Source of the DNA: Carex sylvatica
Lineage: Eukaryota; Streptophyta; Magnoliopsida; Poales; Cyperaceae
Assembly (NCBI GenBank): GCA_964058845.1
Contig: CAXKVR010000589.1
Coordinates: 1-37,493 of the forward strand
Direction: 5' to 3'
DNA length: 37,493 bases
Shown here piece by piece: positions 9,889 through 20,860 of this stretch. The stretch's first letter is position 1, and each line of letters begins with the position of its first letter. The notes under the pieces were generated by a model. It worked only from the letters and a program-made list of their open reading frames with translations, did no database searches and was not told the origin of the DNA. Made by a program: the position numbers and the translations under genes.

Positions 9889-10580
9889 ATGGTCTAGGGG
9901 TGGCAAAAATGCTCATATGTTTTATTGTGAGTTTTTCTTATTTTTTATGTTGTAAATATTAGTATGTCCTCATTGAACGGATAGGATACCGTCAATTGAT
10001 TGTTCAGGAATAATCGGACATAATCGGAAATAATCGGCCAGTTATTCGGAAAAATTCGTTACGATTTGATCACCGCCAACGACTAATCGGACAATTAATC
10101 GGTTTATGGTCTAGAGGTGACAAAAAAGCTCGTATGTTTTATTTTGAGTTTTTCTTATTTTTTGTGTTGTAAATATCAGCATGTGCTCATCGAACGGATA
10201 GGGTACCGTCAATTGATTGTTCAGGAATAATCGGACATAATCGGAAATAATCGGCCGGTTATTCGGAAAAATTCGTTACGGTTTGGTCACCGCCAACGAC
10301 TAATAGGACGATTAATCGGTTTATGGTCTAGAGGTGGCAAAAAAACTCGTATGTTTTATTTTGAGTTTTTCTTATTTTTTGTGTTGTAAATATCAGCATG
10401 TGCTCATCGAACGGATAGGGTACCGTCAAGTGATTATTCGGAAATAATCGGCTGGTTATTCGGAAAAATTCGTTACAGTTTGGTCACCGCCAATGACTCA
10501 TCGAACGATTAATCGGTTTATGGTCTAAGAGTGGCAAAAAAGCTCGTATATTTTATTTTTTGAGTTTTTCTTATTTTTAT
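9889..10580. repeat. Tandem array of ~216-bp units carrying a hAT MITE body
   Basis: Units start at TATGGTCTAGGGGTGGC near 9889, 10105, 10321 and 10517, giving spacings of about 216, 216 and 196, with the fourth unit partial. Each full unit has a 60-bp part (GGCAAAAAAGCTCGTATG, GAGTTTTTCTTATTTTTT). This is followed by a part homologous to the CAGTGTTGTAAAT hAT MITE (TGTTGTAAATAT, GAACGGATAGGGTACCGTC, CACCGCCAACGAC, TTAATCGG). Unit 3 lacks about 20 bp of the ATAATCGGACATAATCGG stretch. Confidence 0.9.
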
Positions 10581-11080
10581 GAGGAAATTTGAGATCAATC
10601 GCAGAATTGTCCAACAATATTTTTTTTTTTCTTCGTTCATTTTGAGCTTTTTTATTTCTGATCATGATGCGCCTCACACCTTTCTCCCATTAACTCTCTA
10701 CAGCACGCTTGGCCCTTCAATCTCCCAATTAATTCTTCTCTATCTAAGTTAATTTTTTCTCCTTTTCACACCAAATATCTAAATAGAATGATTAGATTTC
10801 AGATCTCTCAGTTCTCCTTTTTTGGAATGCACGCCAATTGTTGGATCAATATATAGATTCATGCATGCACTATCTTTATCATGTATATATATAACTCATA
10901 TTTCCCTCCCTATTTTAATTTTTAAACAGCTAAATGTGTTGTAAAATTGTTCGCAGGCCATTCCAAAATAACATTCTTGACAGTACTAGAAACTGATCAT
11001 TTATTTACACACATTTTCATTAGATGAAAGAATAAATAGACATTTTATAAGAGAATCCGAATAAAGAGCCCAGAGGACTT
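10581..11080. other. Intergenic DNA, no gene seen
   Basis: AT-rich spacer with pyrimidine-rich patches. No open frame or bounded repeat that I can support. Confidence 0.5.
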
Positions 11081-11088
11081 GGTTCAAC

Positions 11089-11489
11089 CAGTGTTCTAAA
11101 TTACGTCCGTTTAGATCAATTAATCGGCCGATTAGTAGTTGGCAGTGATCGAACTGTTACAAATTTTTTCAACTAATGACCAATTATTTTCGATTATGAC
11201 CGATTATTTCTGATTAATTGCTCGATGGTACCCTGTCCGTCCGACCAGAGACGGAGCTACCCTTTGAGAATGGTGATTAATTGACCTCCATTTTTTTCAA
11301 ATTTTTTATCATTGTACTCAATTTTCTTTATGATTTAGAGTAAAATATTATGTATACCGTAAAATTGATTTTAAAATTCACAGCATAAAAATTTTATATG
11401 ATTGACTCTCATTTAGTTTGACTCACATAGCCAAAAAGTCTGACCCTGTCTCTGCGTTCGACGACCGCATACCGTGATTTACAACATTG
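11089..11489. mobile_element. hAT-type MITE upstream of the lipid-transfer gene, interrupted by a second element
   Basis: Starts CAGTGTTCTAAATTACG and ends CGTGATTTACAACATTG. The perfect 8-bp duplication ggttcaac is at 11081-11088 and 11490-11497. A second hAT element occupies 11246-11454, so the original insertion was about 184 bp. The right end is about 460 bp upstream of the lipid-transfer start codon. Confidence 0.9.
11246..11454. mobile_element. Nested hAT-type MITE
   Basis: Starts CAGAGACGGAGCTAC and ends GACCCTGTCTCTG. Its target duplication is cgtccgac (11238-11245) against cgttcgac (11455-11462), 7 of 8. It lies inside the 11089-11489 element and is therefore the younger insertion. 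Confidence 0.88.
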
Positions 11490-11858
11490 GGTTCAACAGT
11501 TAATATATATATATTTTTAAAATAAGGATGTGTGTGTGTGTATATATATCTCAACCGTTGGTTAATTAGATTTAATGGTGAAAAATACGAACATGCATAG
11601 CAGAATGCCGACATCACAAGTATGGCAGCAAATGTGAACTCAAAGCACCGACAAATAACACGTAGAGCACGCCCATAAAACATGGCACCTCTTCGTTGGT
11701 TCTTCATAAAAACGCACCCAATCACTAAACAATCAATCATGCATTATCAGAAGCTAGGTCACAACCGACAACCCCAAGTGTTGTATCCACTAAAACCTCC
11801 TGTAATTATCGTTTGATTGCACTAAGATTTGTCAGACTCAATCTTACAAACCTAGGCC

Positions 11859-11872
11859 TATATATATATATA
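11859..11872 (+). promoter_or_regulatory. TATA box of the lipid-transfer gene
   Basis: A perfect (TA)7 run 76 bp upstream of the ATG at 11948, the usual geometry for a TATA-driven plant gene with a leader of about 45 bases. Confidence 0.7.
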
Positions 11873-11947
11873 CCATCGTGGACACTGAGCAAAATCATTC
11901 AATAAACATTCAAGTGTTTAGCACAATAAGCTTATCATTTACCAGAA

Positions 11948-12408
11948 ATGGGTTTCATTCAAAAGCGCCTGTTACTTGCTGTGGTACTTGTTTTAGTTGC
12001 TACAATTGTGCTTGACAAGGTCAGTGGGGCCGGCGAATGCGGCAAGGACTCGCCTGACTCAATGGCTCTCCGAATGACTCCGTGTGCACCGGCTGCACAG
12101 GACGCAAAGGCCAAACCATCGCCCAAATGTTGCACTGTGGCTGAAACCTTCGGCAAAAATCCGAAATGCATGTGTGCGGTACTTCTTTCTAACGCTGCGA
12201 AACAAGCCGGCATTAAGCCGGAGATCGCCATTACAATTCCAAAACGGTGCAACATTGCAAAACGCCCTATTGGATATAAATGTGGAGGTTTGTACAATTT
12301 TATATTTTTTGAGTTATGTTTGATGTTCATTAACTTGAGTTTAGATTTTCATATTTCATTTGTTAATATTTGTTTCCTTTATTAAATGCAGCATATACTC
12401 TGCCTTGA
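11948..12408 (+). CDS. DIR1-type non-specific lipid-transfer protein, two exons
   Basis: Secreted lipid-binding protein of the plant LTP / 2S albumin superfamily, closest in layout to DIR1, which carries a lipid-derived signal in systemic acquired resistance. Exons 11948-12287 and 12392-12408 join in phase (GGA G|CA TAT) to give 118 residues ending KCGAYTLP. Residues 1-27 form a hydrophobic signal peptide ending near VSGA. The mature part has the eight-cysteine pattern C...C...CC...CMC...C...C, seen at ECGKDS, TPCAP, KCCTV, KCMCAV, KRCNI and YKCG. These form four disulfides around a lipid tunnel. Unspliced, the frame would add a hydrophobic tail, so the 104-nt intron matters. A TATA box lies at 11859 and AATAAA motifs at 12534 and 12561. 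I cannot separate a true DIR1 orthologue from a DIR1-like paralogue. Confidence 0.9.
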
Positions 12409-12533
12409 AAGGACCGTTTGGAAGAGAGATGTGTGTTGTTTAGAATGGAACAGATAACAGAAGTAAAATATTATATCACCTTTTACTTTTGGCTTCTGGT
12501 ACTAGATATGGAGTTTCTGTAATATTGTAATTG

Positions 12534-12566
12534 AATAAATTACTACATGAAGATATATATAATAAA
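12534..12566 (+). terminator. Poly(A) signals of the lipid-transfer gene
   Basis: AATAAA occurs at 12534-12539 and 12561-12566, about 130-160 bp after the stop codon, within an AT-rich stretch typical of plant 3' ends. Confidence 0.6.
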
Positions 12567-12791
12567 GTTTGCATAGTGTGTTTGTACAATTGTTTGAATC
12601 TACAATTTGAAACAACATAACTACAAACTCTTAATTAAGTTTTAAAATTTGTTCAATGTTATAAGGCAAAAAAAATTTTATATATCTAATAGATTAAGTC
12701 TTTATACTTAGTATATCATGTCTATATATCTAACAAATAATCAACTTACGCGGAGATACATAAAGAAAGGAATAATAACCTAAAGTGGCGA

Positions 12792-13088
12792 CAGAGGCGG
12801 AGCCAATTTATTTCAGAGGTGGATAGTTGCCTACCCCTGAAAATTGATTTCTTTTTTTACCGATTATAGTGATTCAACTTTCTGCCTACCTCTGATTTAC
12901 CCTTCTGCCTCCCTCTGTTTTAGCCCACAAAGCAGTCCATTACAAAAAAACAGTCAAATTCTTATTATTTTGCTATGGGAGCAGCAGTAGCGTATTTGAA
13001 AAAAATCACAACGATTATGCCTGCTCGCTGATTTGCCTCTGTTGAATTGTTCTGTTCACCCCTGGCTCAAATCCTAGTTCCGCCACTG
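12792..13088. mobile_element. Probable hAT-type MITE downstream of the lipid-transfer gene
   Basis: Starts CAGAGGCGGAGCCAATTT and ends CTAGTTCCGCCACTG. The two ends are imperfect inverted repeats of the CAGNGGCGGAGC type also used at 18714-18913. I find no convincing target duplication, so one end may be misplaced. Confidence 0.6.
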
Positions 13089-13130
13089 TGGTGGTGTGCG
13101 AAGAATGGCATGGGGGTGGGAGGCAAGAGC

Positions 13131-13311
13131 GAATTCGCATCCTCTAAGATATATCTCATATTTTGAGTGACTTTTTGGAAAATATCAACCGTTAAAATAC
13201 GTTATGCATGAATCTCAAAGCTCAAATAGTACTGGCCCCCGAGATATCTCCGAATAGCCACCGTTCACGTCAGTTACGCAAAATATGAGATATCTCAGAG
13301 GATACACACTC
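13131..13311. mobile_element. Mutator-type MITE, GAGATATCTCATATTTTG family
   Basis: A 181-bp palindromic element starting GAATTCGCATCCTCTAAG and ending GAGGATACACACTC. It is flanked by a perfect 9-bp duplication, ggcaagagc (13122-13130 and 13312-13320). The same family sits at 20861-21027. A 9-bp duplication with ends starting in G fits non-autonomous Mutator-like elements. Confidence 0.92.
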
Positions 13312-13319
13312 GGCAAGAG

Positions 13320-14668
13320 CGCTGCACAGCAAGCCTAGGTAAGATCATAGAGGTGCGAGTGGGGAGGAACACTGATGCCAGTTGAGATGAGAGATCAGAA
13401 GAGGAAACTAGATAAAATGACATGTAGATATCAGGAAAGAATAGTGTTGGTGTTGCACGACGAGATCAGGAAAGTTTAAGAAAGATAACTGTGCGCATGA
13501 AAATAGATACATTTTTTTTTAGAAATTAAATGTAGAAAGATGATAATATTTTATGTATTTACTTAGAAGTGACTTTTGAATCGGAATTAGTAATTCAGAA
13601 TTCAAGCATTCTTATTTTTTTTTTCAATAACATGTAAAGAAATATATTAATTTTTTTTATAGCCGCAAAAAATTCAGTCTGAAAAATATTGATCCGAATT
13701 ATTTGTCGCAGTCTTTCTAATAAATCAGATTATATTGTATTTCATTTATTTTAAAAGAAATATATTAAACATTTCTAATATTTCAATACAAAAAAAATAA
13801 AAAATTATGTTTTGTAAAAAAATAAAAAAAATACACAAAACCGGTGATAATCTCATCGGTTTCTTTTCTTGAAATCGGTCAAAATCTCACCGGTCTCAAT
13901 TCTTGAACCGGTGAGAAAATAACCGGAAAGAAGTTGGAAAACTGGTGAGATTTTGACCGGTTTGAATAATTTTCAAAATCCGACACAAAAGTGGGTAGAA
14001 TTTGAAATTTATTAATTTTTTGGATATTAATAAAAATTTCGGGGTTTTTTATGAAGTCAAAATATGTGTTCTGATAGCCGTCAACAAATCGTCATAAATT
14101 CTAGATTCATTTATGAAATTTATTAAAATATACACTTAATACACACCTGACTATTACAACAATTAATGCACACTAAATTATAACGACAATTTACACTTAT
14201 TCAGTTTTCTTATAAAATTTGACTAAAAATAATTAAAGGTTGCTTAGGAGGTGTGAGATTAAGGGTCTGTATAATATTTTTTTCTACAAAATACTCTCAA
14301 AATTAGAGTAGAAGTAGAATGTTCTTAAGTTCACTATGTTTCTTTGTAAAATCTATGTGTCTTACGATTGATGTATTTGCATGTAAATTTTTAAACTAAT
14401 TTAGTATACAATTAAGTGGTTAAAACTAAAAGGTTTATATATTAATTTTAATGCATTTATTTTTTTAAATGTTTTTTTACCGTCTGACTCTATACAAAAT
14501 TAGTTCAAAAATTTTAATATTCGCATATAGACACCTCACTCGTAAGACAATAAATTTCAATAATTTGAATTTATCGTTTAAAGCAAACTTTATAGACTTT
14601 TGAGCTGAATTTCAAGGAATCGGTGAACTTAAAAACACCCAAACACCTTAGTTCTACTCAAATTACAC
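13320..14668. other. Intergenic DNA with an inverted CCGGT cluster
   Basis: No gene seen. At 13840-13965 short copies of ACCGGTGAGATTTTGACC and its complement alternate, giving a self-complementary patch without transposon ends. The rest is AT-rich and featureless to me. Confidence 0.5.
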
Positions 14669-14855
14669 GGATCCGTATCCTCCCAGGTACCTGACTGAAC
14701 CTGACTAAAACGGACAGCTCATATTTACTCTCAGTCAGTGACTACTCGGGATGGTGCAGGAGCAGTATTATTTTTCTTTGAGATTCGTGCCAATTTAAAT
14801 ATCTGTGCCGTCCGTTTCAGTAGGTTCAGTCAGGTACATAGGAGGATATGGATTC
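14669..14855. mobile_element. Mutator-type MITE, family of 6169-6321
   Basis: Starts GGATCCGTATCCTCCC and ends GGAGGATATGGATTC. Inverted arms include AGGTACCTGACTGAACC and its complement. The 9-bp flanks aaattacac (14660-14668) and aatttacac (14856-14864) agree at 8 of 9. Confidence 0.85.
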
Positions 14856-14864
14856 AATTTACAC

Positions 14865-15789
14865 TGGCTCTAGGTCCCTGCAAGAGACAGCTAAACGGGT
14901 CGACTCCTCACTGATCCAAGAGTCAGTGTAACTCCTATTCAGGTTCTCTTCTAGATAAGCAATTAGGCATTGAGCATATCCATCTCAAATTCCCCAAATT
15001 TATAATTCTGGACTGTATTCATCCACAGTGAATTAATTTAGTAATTTTCATAATAATTTTTAAATCACATAAGAATTTTCAAAAGTAAAGTAATACTGTA
15101 GACGTATTATTAGTTTGTAAAATTAATTTTACAACAAATTTGAGGTCCTTTAACAAACAGTATTAATAATTGCATCAAATTTTATTAATTTTTGCCTTCT
15201 AAAATGTTAGATTCCAAATTAAAAGTTTGTTTTTAGAATTATCGATAAGATACCACCTCTTTACAATTATCACCAATCCAATTCTATATATAAATACTTG
15301 CACACCATAAATAAATATCAACACACTGATGCCTAATTCATATATCACATATCACAAATTTTGCACAAAAGATCTTTGGTTTGTCTAAATTTTAAATTCC
15401 CTACATCTTTAAAATCACAAAAAAAAAAAAAAAATCTCTTTACTCCTTGATTAATAAAAAAAGGGTCCTGTATAACATAACAAATTAACAATGGTCTTCA
15501 CTCAAAAAGTTTCAAGGCCTAAGTTTTTGACACCCTCTCAGTAGTAGATGAGCTTAGAAGTTCTTTCGCCATGGAAGCCCTATATAAAAAAAATATCACC
15601 AAAAAAAAAAAAATGAGATGCCAAGTCATATAAATACTTTTTCCTATCATATTTATTTAAAATATAATGAATGTTATATGGGGCTTTCACCATTTTTTAA
15701 TAGTGTAAACACATTATATCTAAGTAATTGTTTGTTTATTTGATATATTATTCCTTAGCCTGTTGTTACTGCGATAAGCTCGTATAACA
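14865..15789. other. Region downstream of CLC-e, no gene seen
   Basis: Holds a promoter-like TATATATAAATAC at about 15283 on the plus strand. Near 15491 an ATG opens only 17 codons (MVFTQKVSRPKFLTPSQ) before a stop. The CLC-e 3' UTR must begin at 15789 on the minus strand, but I cannot place its poly(A) site. Confidence 0.5.
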
Positions 15790-18700
15790 TTACCTGAAAG
15801 CAATGCTGATACATTCACGGTCAATGATACCAACCAGAGAAAGTTTTTCGTCTGATGATACAACAGGAAGGTGATCAACACGATGCAAATTCATTATACT
15901 TCGTGCCTCCTCAAGCTTCATGTCAGGAGTCACATATGGCCGTGCTCTACACCAGCTTCCATTGCGGCTTTTGCATATGTCATGCACCAACAGTTCTCTC
16001 ATATCTCTACTTTGTCTAATAGAACTCTTAGTAGTTGCGATGAATTCTATAATGTTGTCTAGTGTTAACAAACCGAGCAAGGTACCGTCTTTGTCGGTAA
16101 TTACCACAAATGGCTGCTTCTCTTTAATCATAACACTCAACACTTGCACAACTGGAGTCTCCATTGACACAACTGATTCATACCTCCTCCTCATTGCTTC
16201 TGAAACACTAACACTTTGAGCCATATCACTAAACTCGGATTCTTCATCGTACACGCACAGAGAGCTCTCAATCATGCACAGCTCAGAGGAATCGCCATCG
16301 TCTGATTTTCTTTCTATTATTTGAGCTTTACTAAAAGATCCGGTAGATTTGGATTGTTTTGTGCTGCCATTACCAGGTGTGGGGGTATTTTTGGCAGTAG
16401 TGACATTATTTGTAGATCTCTTTCGGCAAGAGGAGGAGATCCAAGAGGAAATACCAACAGCTCCAAGAAGAGGCAAGACGATGCGGTAGTCCTGTGTTAA
16501 CTCAAAGAGGAGTAGAACCGATGTCAGAGGCACTTGGCACACCCCAGCAAGTGTTGCAGCCATCCCCACCTGCACCGACAAAAACACCAAGAATTTCAAA
16601 AGAAATTTTCCTAAACTTTCGTTTTTGCATCAAATTAGGCTTTGGACTTTCTCACAAGAGACAAATTGGTCCCTGAATTTTCACTAGCACCAAATGGTGT
16701 TTTGAACTTTCAAAAACGAAACTAAGTTGGTCCTAGATATATACACAAACTTAATAAGAGTTTACACGGTAACCGAGGAAAATAGATAAAATAAAATGTT
16801 TGCTTTTTGAAAGACATAACAACAAAAAAATTCGCAGGATCATATCTGTTCATGTAAGAAAGAATGGCACTGACCAGACCATATGCTTGAGGTGCTGCAA
16901 CTTCCAACAAAGGGAGATGAAACATTGCACTAGGACCATGGAACAAGATACCGAGAAACCTGCCATACGCCATTCCAGTAGCTGCACCAATAAACAGGGA
17001 CGGGGTGTAATACCCCCCCACCAGCCCCGAGGCACGGCATAGGGATGTAGCTACTATCTTGACGCCTACTAATTGAAACAGCACAGGCGCTGAGAGAGGT
17101 GCTGTGAACGGTCTTGACTCCAGCAAGACGTCAACATTTTCAAAACCCCAGTAGAGCACCTCAGGGTATTTCAATGCCATTATCCCAACACAAAGTCCTC
17201 CCATTGCAGGAAACACAGACTCTGACAGCCCTGTTTTTTGGTGCAGTCTCTCGGTTGCCTCCACAAAGAATGACGTGCAGGATGTTAATGTGACCGATAC
17301 CAGCCCACACAGGATTCCCAGCAAAAGGTACAGAGGAAGCTCTGCAACAAATTTGTTGATTTTATTGATTATTATCATTTTTGGCATGTTGATAGATACA
17401 CAAAATTATACATTCATATATTGAATATGACAAAGCCTCACATCTTTATCTGATTTCAATGTCCTAACAGTCGATTCGAACCGCTCAACATGATTTCCAT
17501 ATAAAATGTGAGTGGTGACCAAATTTTATTATTTTTGGAAACTTTTTACTAATTTTTTTAGATAGGTACAAAATCACTGTTTTTAGAAAATTCTGAACCA
17601 TCCAAAACCAGTGATTTTTTACCTATAAAAAAAAATAGTAGAACAATTTCAAAAAATAATAAAATTTGGTCTTCAAGCACATTTTAATACAGAGATCATG
17701 TTGAGCGGTTCAAATCGACTGTTTAGACTTTGAAACGGAGATAAGAACGTGAGGCATGATTAGGGCACGAAAACCATTCATCAATTTAACCCTACTTATT
17801 GAATATATTTTTTTATATAAAATTGGTACTTTACACGAGAAAAACAAATGCTGGGAACTAGTGTACCGCATTACCAGTAGGAGAGCGCAAGTCATATTCC
17901 GGCACGACAAAAGCAGGAGCAGAGCCAAGGCCAATTTCAGAGACGACAGAGGCTATGACCGAGCTTAGAATCACCATCGGAGTAGAGTTGGGGAGGGAAG
18001 AGGAAGAGTTGGCAGCAGAGGATGGCCACAAAACTGATTCAACTGCGAAGAAGCACCCCGCAACAGCCGCGTTGAAACCTATAATTTCACAAACTAATTT
18101 TCACCTCACCTGGCAATTTTACATTGAGTTATTGCTCAATCAGAAAATTAAATATACAATGCACAGATTTGAGTTTGTGTTGTTTTGAATCATATGCAAT
18201 TACAGGTATTATAAGACTGAGTTAAGTCTTTTGAAAGTGCTAGATTTTTTTTAGTTTTCAAGAATCCTTTGGTTAAATTCTCCTTTATATCCCCGCATCC
18301 TCTGCAATTTCTATGGTAAAATTCTTGGTTTCAGTAGCTTAGGTTGCACAGGATTTGTGAAAATTCTATTGCTTTGGCTAACAACAAAAGTGAAAGAAAA
18401 GAAGAGATGGGCACAGTAAATCAGCCTATGTCAACAAAAAGTAATAAACCTTTTGCTTTATTTGGGTAACGAGTTGTTTTGAGAAAATTTCAATTACAAT
18501 AACATCATAATTCAACATTAAGAGGCTGTGCTCTGACATATTTGGCTTGAGAGCATTGTATGACAGAAAGCAAAAATTTATGATTTTGATGCGCAGCCTT
18601 CACCGGGAACCTTCAATATAAATTTTTAATTGTTAAATCTGTGTGTTAGTTAACAGCATAATGTTTTCAGGTTCTAAAGAATGTTTTTCAGAGATCTTAA

Positions 18701-20758
18701 AAGAAAGTTGCTACAGGGGCGGAGCTAGACTTTCAGACAATGGGGATCGAACATGAATGGGGGTCAAGTATATAAAATTTTTTTACTATAAATGGGGGTC
18801 ATTTTCATAATATTTTAGTTTAAACTATATTCAAAATAGGGTCTAAATAAAAAAAAATTGAAAATGAATGGGGGTCAATTGACCCCCATTCATTGACTGT
18901 GTATTGGCCCCTGAGTAGCTAGATTTACCTAAGGGAACTAATAAAATATGCATGCAAATTGCTAGCAGCTTTCTATTTCTTAGATTTGTTTCGTGTCAAT
19001 TTAGTTATGTTCAATAACATGGAGTTTAACTTAATTTAGTCTTATATTAGAGATAACAATTTCTAAAATTGTCTTCAACTCTATTTTTTTGTCTTATTAA
19101 CACGATCAATTAGTACCTGAAGAAATGCCAGCTGCAGATCCAGCAGCAATGAGAGAGAGTCTCTTGCCGCCACTCCATCGAAGGAGACTCCCAAATCCTT
19201 TGGCAACATTTGAGCCGATCTCGACACTAGGTCCTTCCGGCCCGAGGGAATTGCCAGTACCAAGCGTGATCGAAGCTGCTGTTGCCTTCAGAACAGCACC
19301 TGGTACGGAATCTTCCTTGGATTCTTTCTTAAGAGAACTCCTCAGGCTGTTTAGGATGCCGACAATTATGCCCCCGCACACTGGCACGAAAACAACCCTC
19401 TGCCAGATGTTTTGTATTGGTTCCTCTCTCAACCAGGTGGCCCCACGCAGGGGTATCCCATCCCAAAATAGGTCTCTTATCTCATGGACCTATAGAACCT
19501 AGTATAACTGATCTGGTCAGAAGAACATACTAACAATTACCAGTAACCTCGTATTTTTTTTGTAAGCCATGTTTGGTTGCTACTTAAATTTAAGGAGGAT
19601 TAAGTTGTTCAATCCATCTTATTCCTTTAGTTTTACACATCATTTGGCAGCTTAAAAGAAGTTGAAAAAATGAATCTATGTCTATAAGTGTGGAATAAGT
19701 TAATATGCTTGGAGAGATGATATAATTTTATTCCGCTGTAATTCCATCTTATTCATCATATTTTAGATCTTGTTTGGTAGCACCTTGGTTGGTAGCTTAA
19801 AGTGTGGACTACTCCACCTCTTACTCTACAATCAAACATGGAAGTGCATGTTTGGTTGTGGAGTAATGTTAAGAAGAATTAACTTGCTTACTTCAAGTTA
19901 AGGTGGATTAAGTTAATCATGTTTGGTGACGTTTGGTGGAGTAACTGTGAAATGTGAAAAAAAAAAAATTGAAAGATGAAATGTTAATGTGAAGAAATCC
20001 ACAGTTACTCTGCCCGGAGAAAGGAGTAACTTACTCGGATTAACTCAGATATTACTCCATCTTACTCTTTCAAATTTACTCCTCCTTTGACGGCTTAAAA
20101 GGTGGAGTAAGAGTTACTCCACAATCCAACATGCACAAAGGAGTAAGGTCCTTACTCTACACTTAAGGAGCCAAACGAGGAGAAAAATAGGAGTAAGATG
20201 GAGTAAGAGGTGACTTAATCCACTGTAGGACCAACTATCATAGACATGGTTCATTTTTCAACATCTTACTCCTTTATATGGATTAATATAATTCATAACT
20301 TGAACTACCAAACAAGATATAAAATATGAAGAGTAACGGGGAATAAGCAATTTAATAGTCATTAACTTTGCTCCATAACCAAACATGACCAAAAGGTGTA
20401 AAATTAAGAGAGGGAGGGAGAAACTGACAGCGTAATTGAAGAGAACAACGCCGAGGCCAGTGAAGAGACCAACAGCACAGGCAATGAGAGTAACATAATC
20501 ACCTCTTCCTCCTCCTCTCCCATTCCTCTCCTCCTCCTCCTCCTCCTCCTCTCCCAACTGTGAGGCTGTGGCTGCCAATTGAAACTGCCTACGGCGACGA
20601 CGATGGTTATACTTATACCAGTAGTTGAAAGAGCTTGAGGTTGTTGCAACCTGGACCTCGTCGCGGGGGGTTCGATTGATGCAATCGAACCGCGTGCGGT
20701 TGCGAATTCGGATAGAGAGAGAGCAGCAAGAGGAGGAAGGGAGAAGCAGTAGTGCCAT
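15790..20758 (-). CDS. CLC-E: Chloride channel protein CLC-e, chloroplast-targeted, five exons
   Basis: Member of the CLC anion channel/transporter family, matching plant CLC-e, which is placed in the chloroplast thylakoid. Exons 20429-20758, 19117-19489, 17875-18078, 16875-17341 and 15790-16569 join in phase to 717 residues, about the length I recall for Arabidopsis CLC-e. The first ~85 residues are Ser/Arg-rich like a transit peptide. They end in a Glu run (EEEEEEEE) coded by a CTC repeat. The membrane core has the gating-glutamate loop GPEGP (193-197, Glu195) and GGYYTPSLFIG (411-421). At the position of the exchanger proton glutamate, FNAAVAGCFFAVES shows Ser249 after Glu248. Two CBS domains lie at about 580-640 and 655-717. 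The stop TAA directly follows a donor-like CAG|GTAATG. I take it as the true end because the length fits. Two introns use GTCAGT donors. Confidence 0.92.
17452..17737. mobile_element. Palindromic MITE in the CLC-e intron between exons 3 and 4
   Basis: The left arm AACAGTCGATTCGAACCGCT then CAACATGAT is mirrored by ATCATGTTGAGCGGTT then CAAATCGACTGTTTAGAC on the right. The centre has AGTGATTTTTTACC and its complement. Related copies are at 29849-30134, 30680-30935 and, in part, 7830-8035. Confidence 0.85.
18714..18913. mobile_element. hAT-type MITE in the CLC-e intron between exons 2 and 3
   Basis: A 200-bp element starting CAGGGGCGGAGCTAG and ending TTGGCCCCTG. Flanks agttgcta (18706-18713) and agtagcta (18914-18921) agree at 7 of 8. 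The interior repeats ATGGGGGTCAA in both orientations. Confidence 0.88.
19568..20393. mobile_element. Nested palindromic MITEs in CLC-e intron 1
   Basis: The outer ends CATGTTTGGTTGC and, at the far side, AACCAAACATG are inverted. A second inverted pair is TCATATTTTAGATCTTGTTT (about 19752) against AAACAAGATATAAAATATGA (about 20309). Inside these lies another element rich in GGAGTAA/TTACTCC words (about 19782-20225). The layout reads as one element inserted into another. I could not fix the target duplications. Confidence 0.7.
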
Positions 20759-20840
20759 TAATTTGACATTAGTCAGTTAATTAGGTAATTAGAAGCTCCT
20801 CTCTCTCTCTCTCGCTCCCCCATGCTGCCATGCATCTCTA

Positions 20841-20850
20841 ATATAATAAG
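20841..20850 (-). promoter_or_regulatory. Probable TATA element of CLC-e
   Basis: On the minus strand CTTATTATAT lies about 85 bp upstream of the start codon, followed by a GA-rich leader (GAGAGAGAGAGAG). The Mutator-type MITE at 20861-21027 abuts it. Confidence 0.4.
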
Positions 20851-20860
20851 AGTCCAGTCC

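Noticed and set aside
11959..12330. 123-codon minus-strand open frame
   Set aside because: It is antisense to the lipid-transfer gene, whose signal peptide, cysteine pattern and splice sites are clear.
15491..15544. Mini-ORF MVFTQKVSRPKF... downstream of a TATA-like box, faintly like the lipid-transfer start MGFIQKR
   Set aside because: It stops after 17 codons and there is no cysteine motif. The resemblance covers only a few residues.
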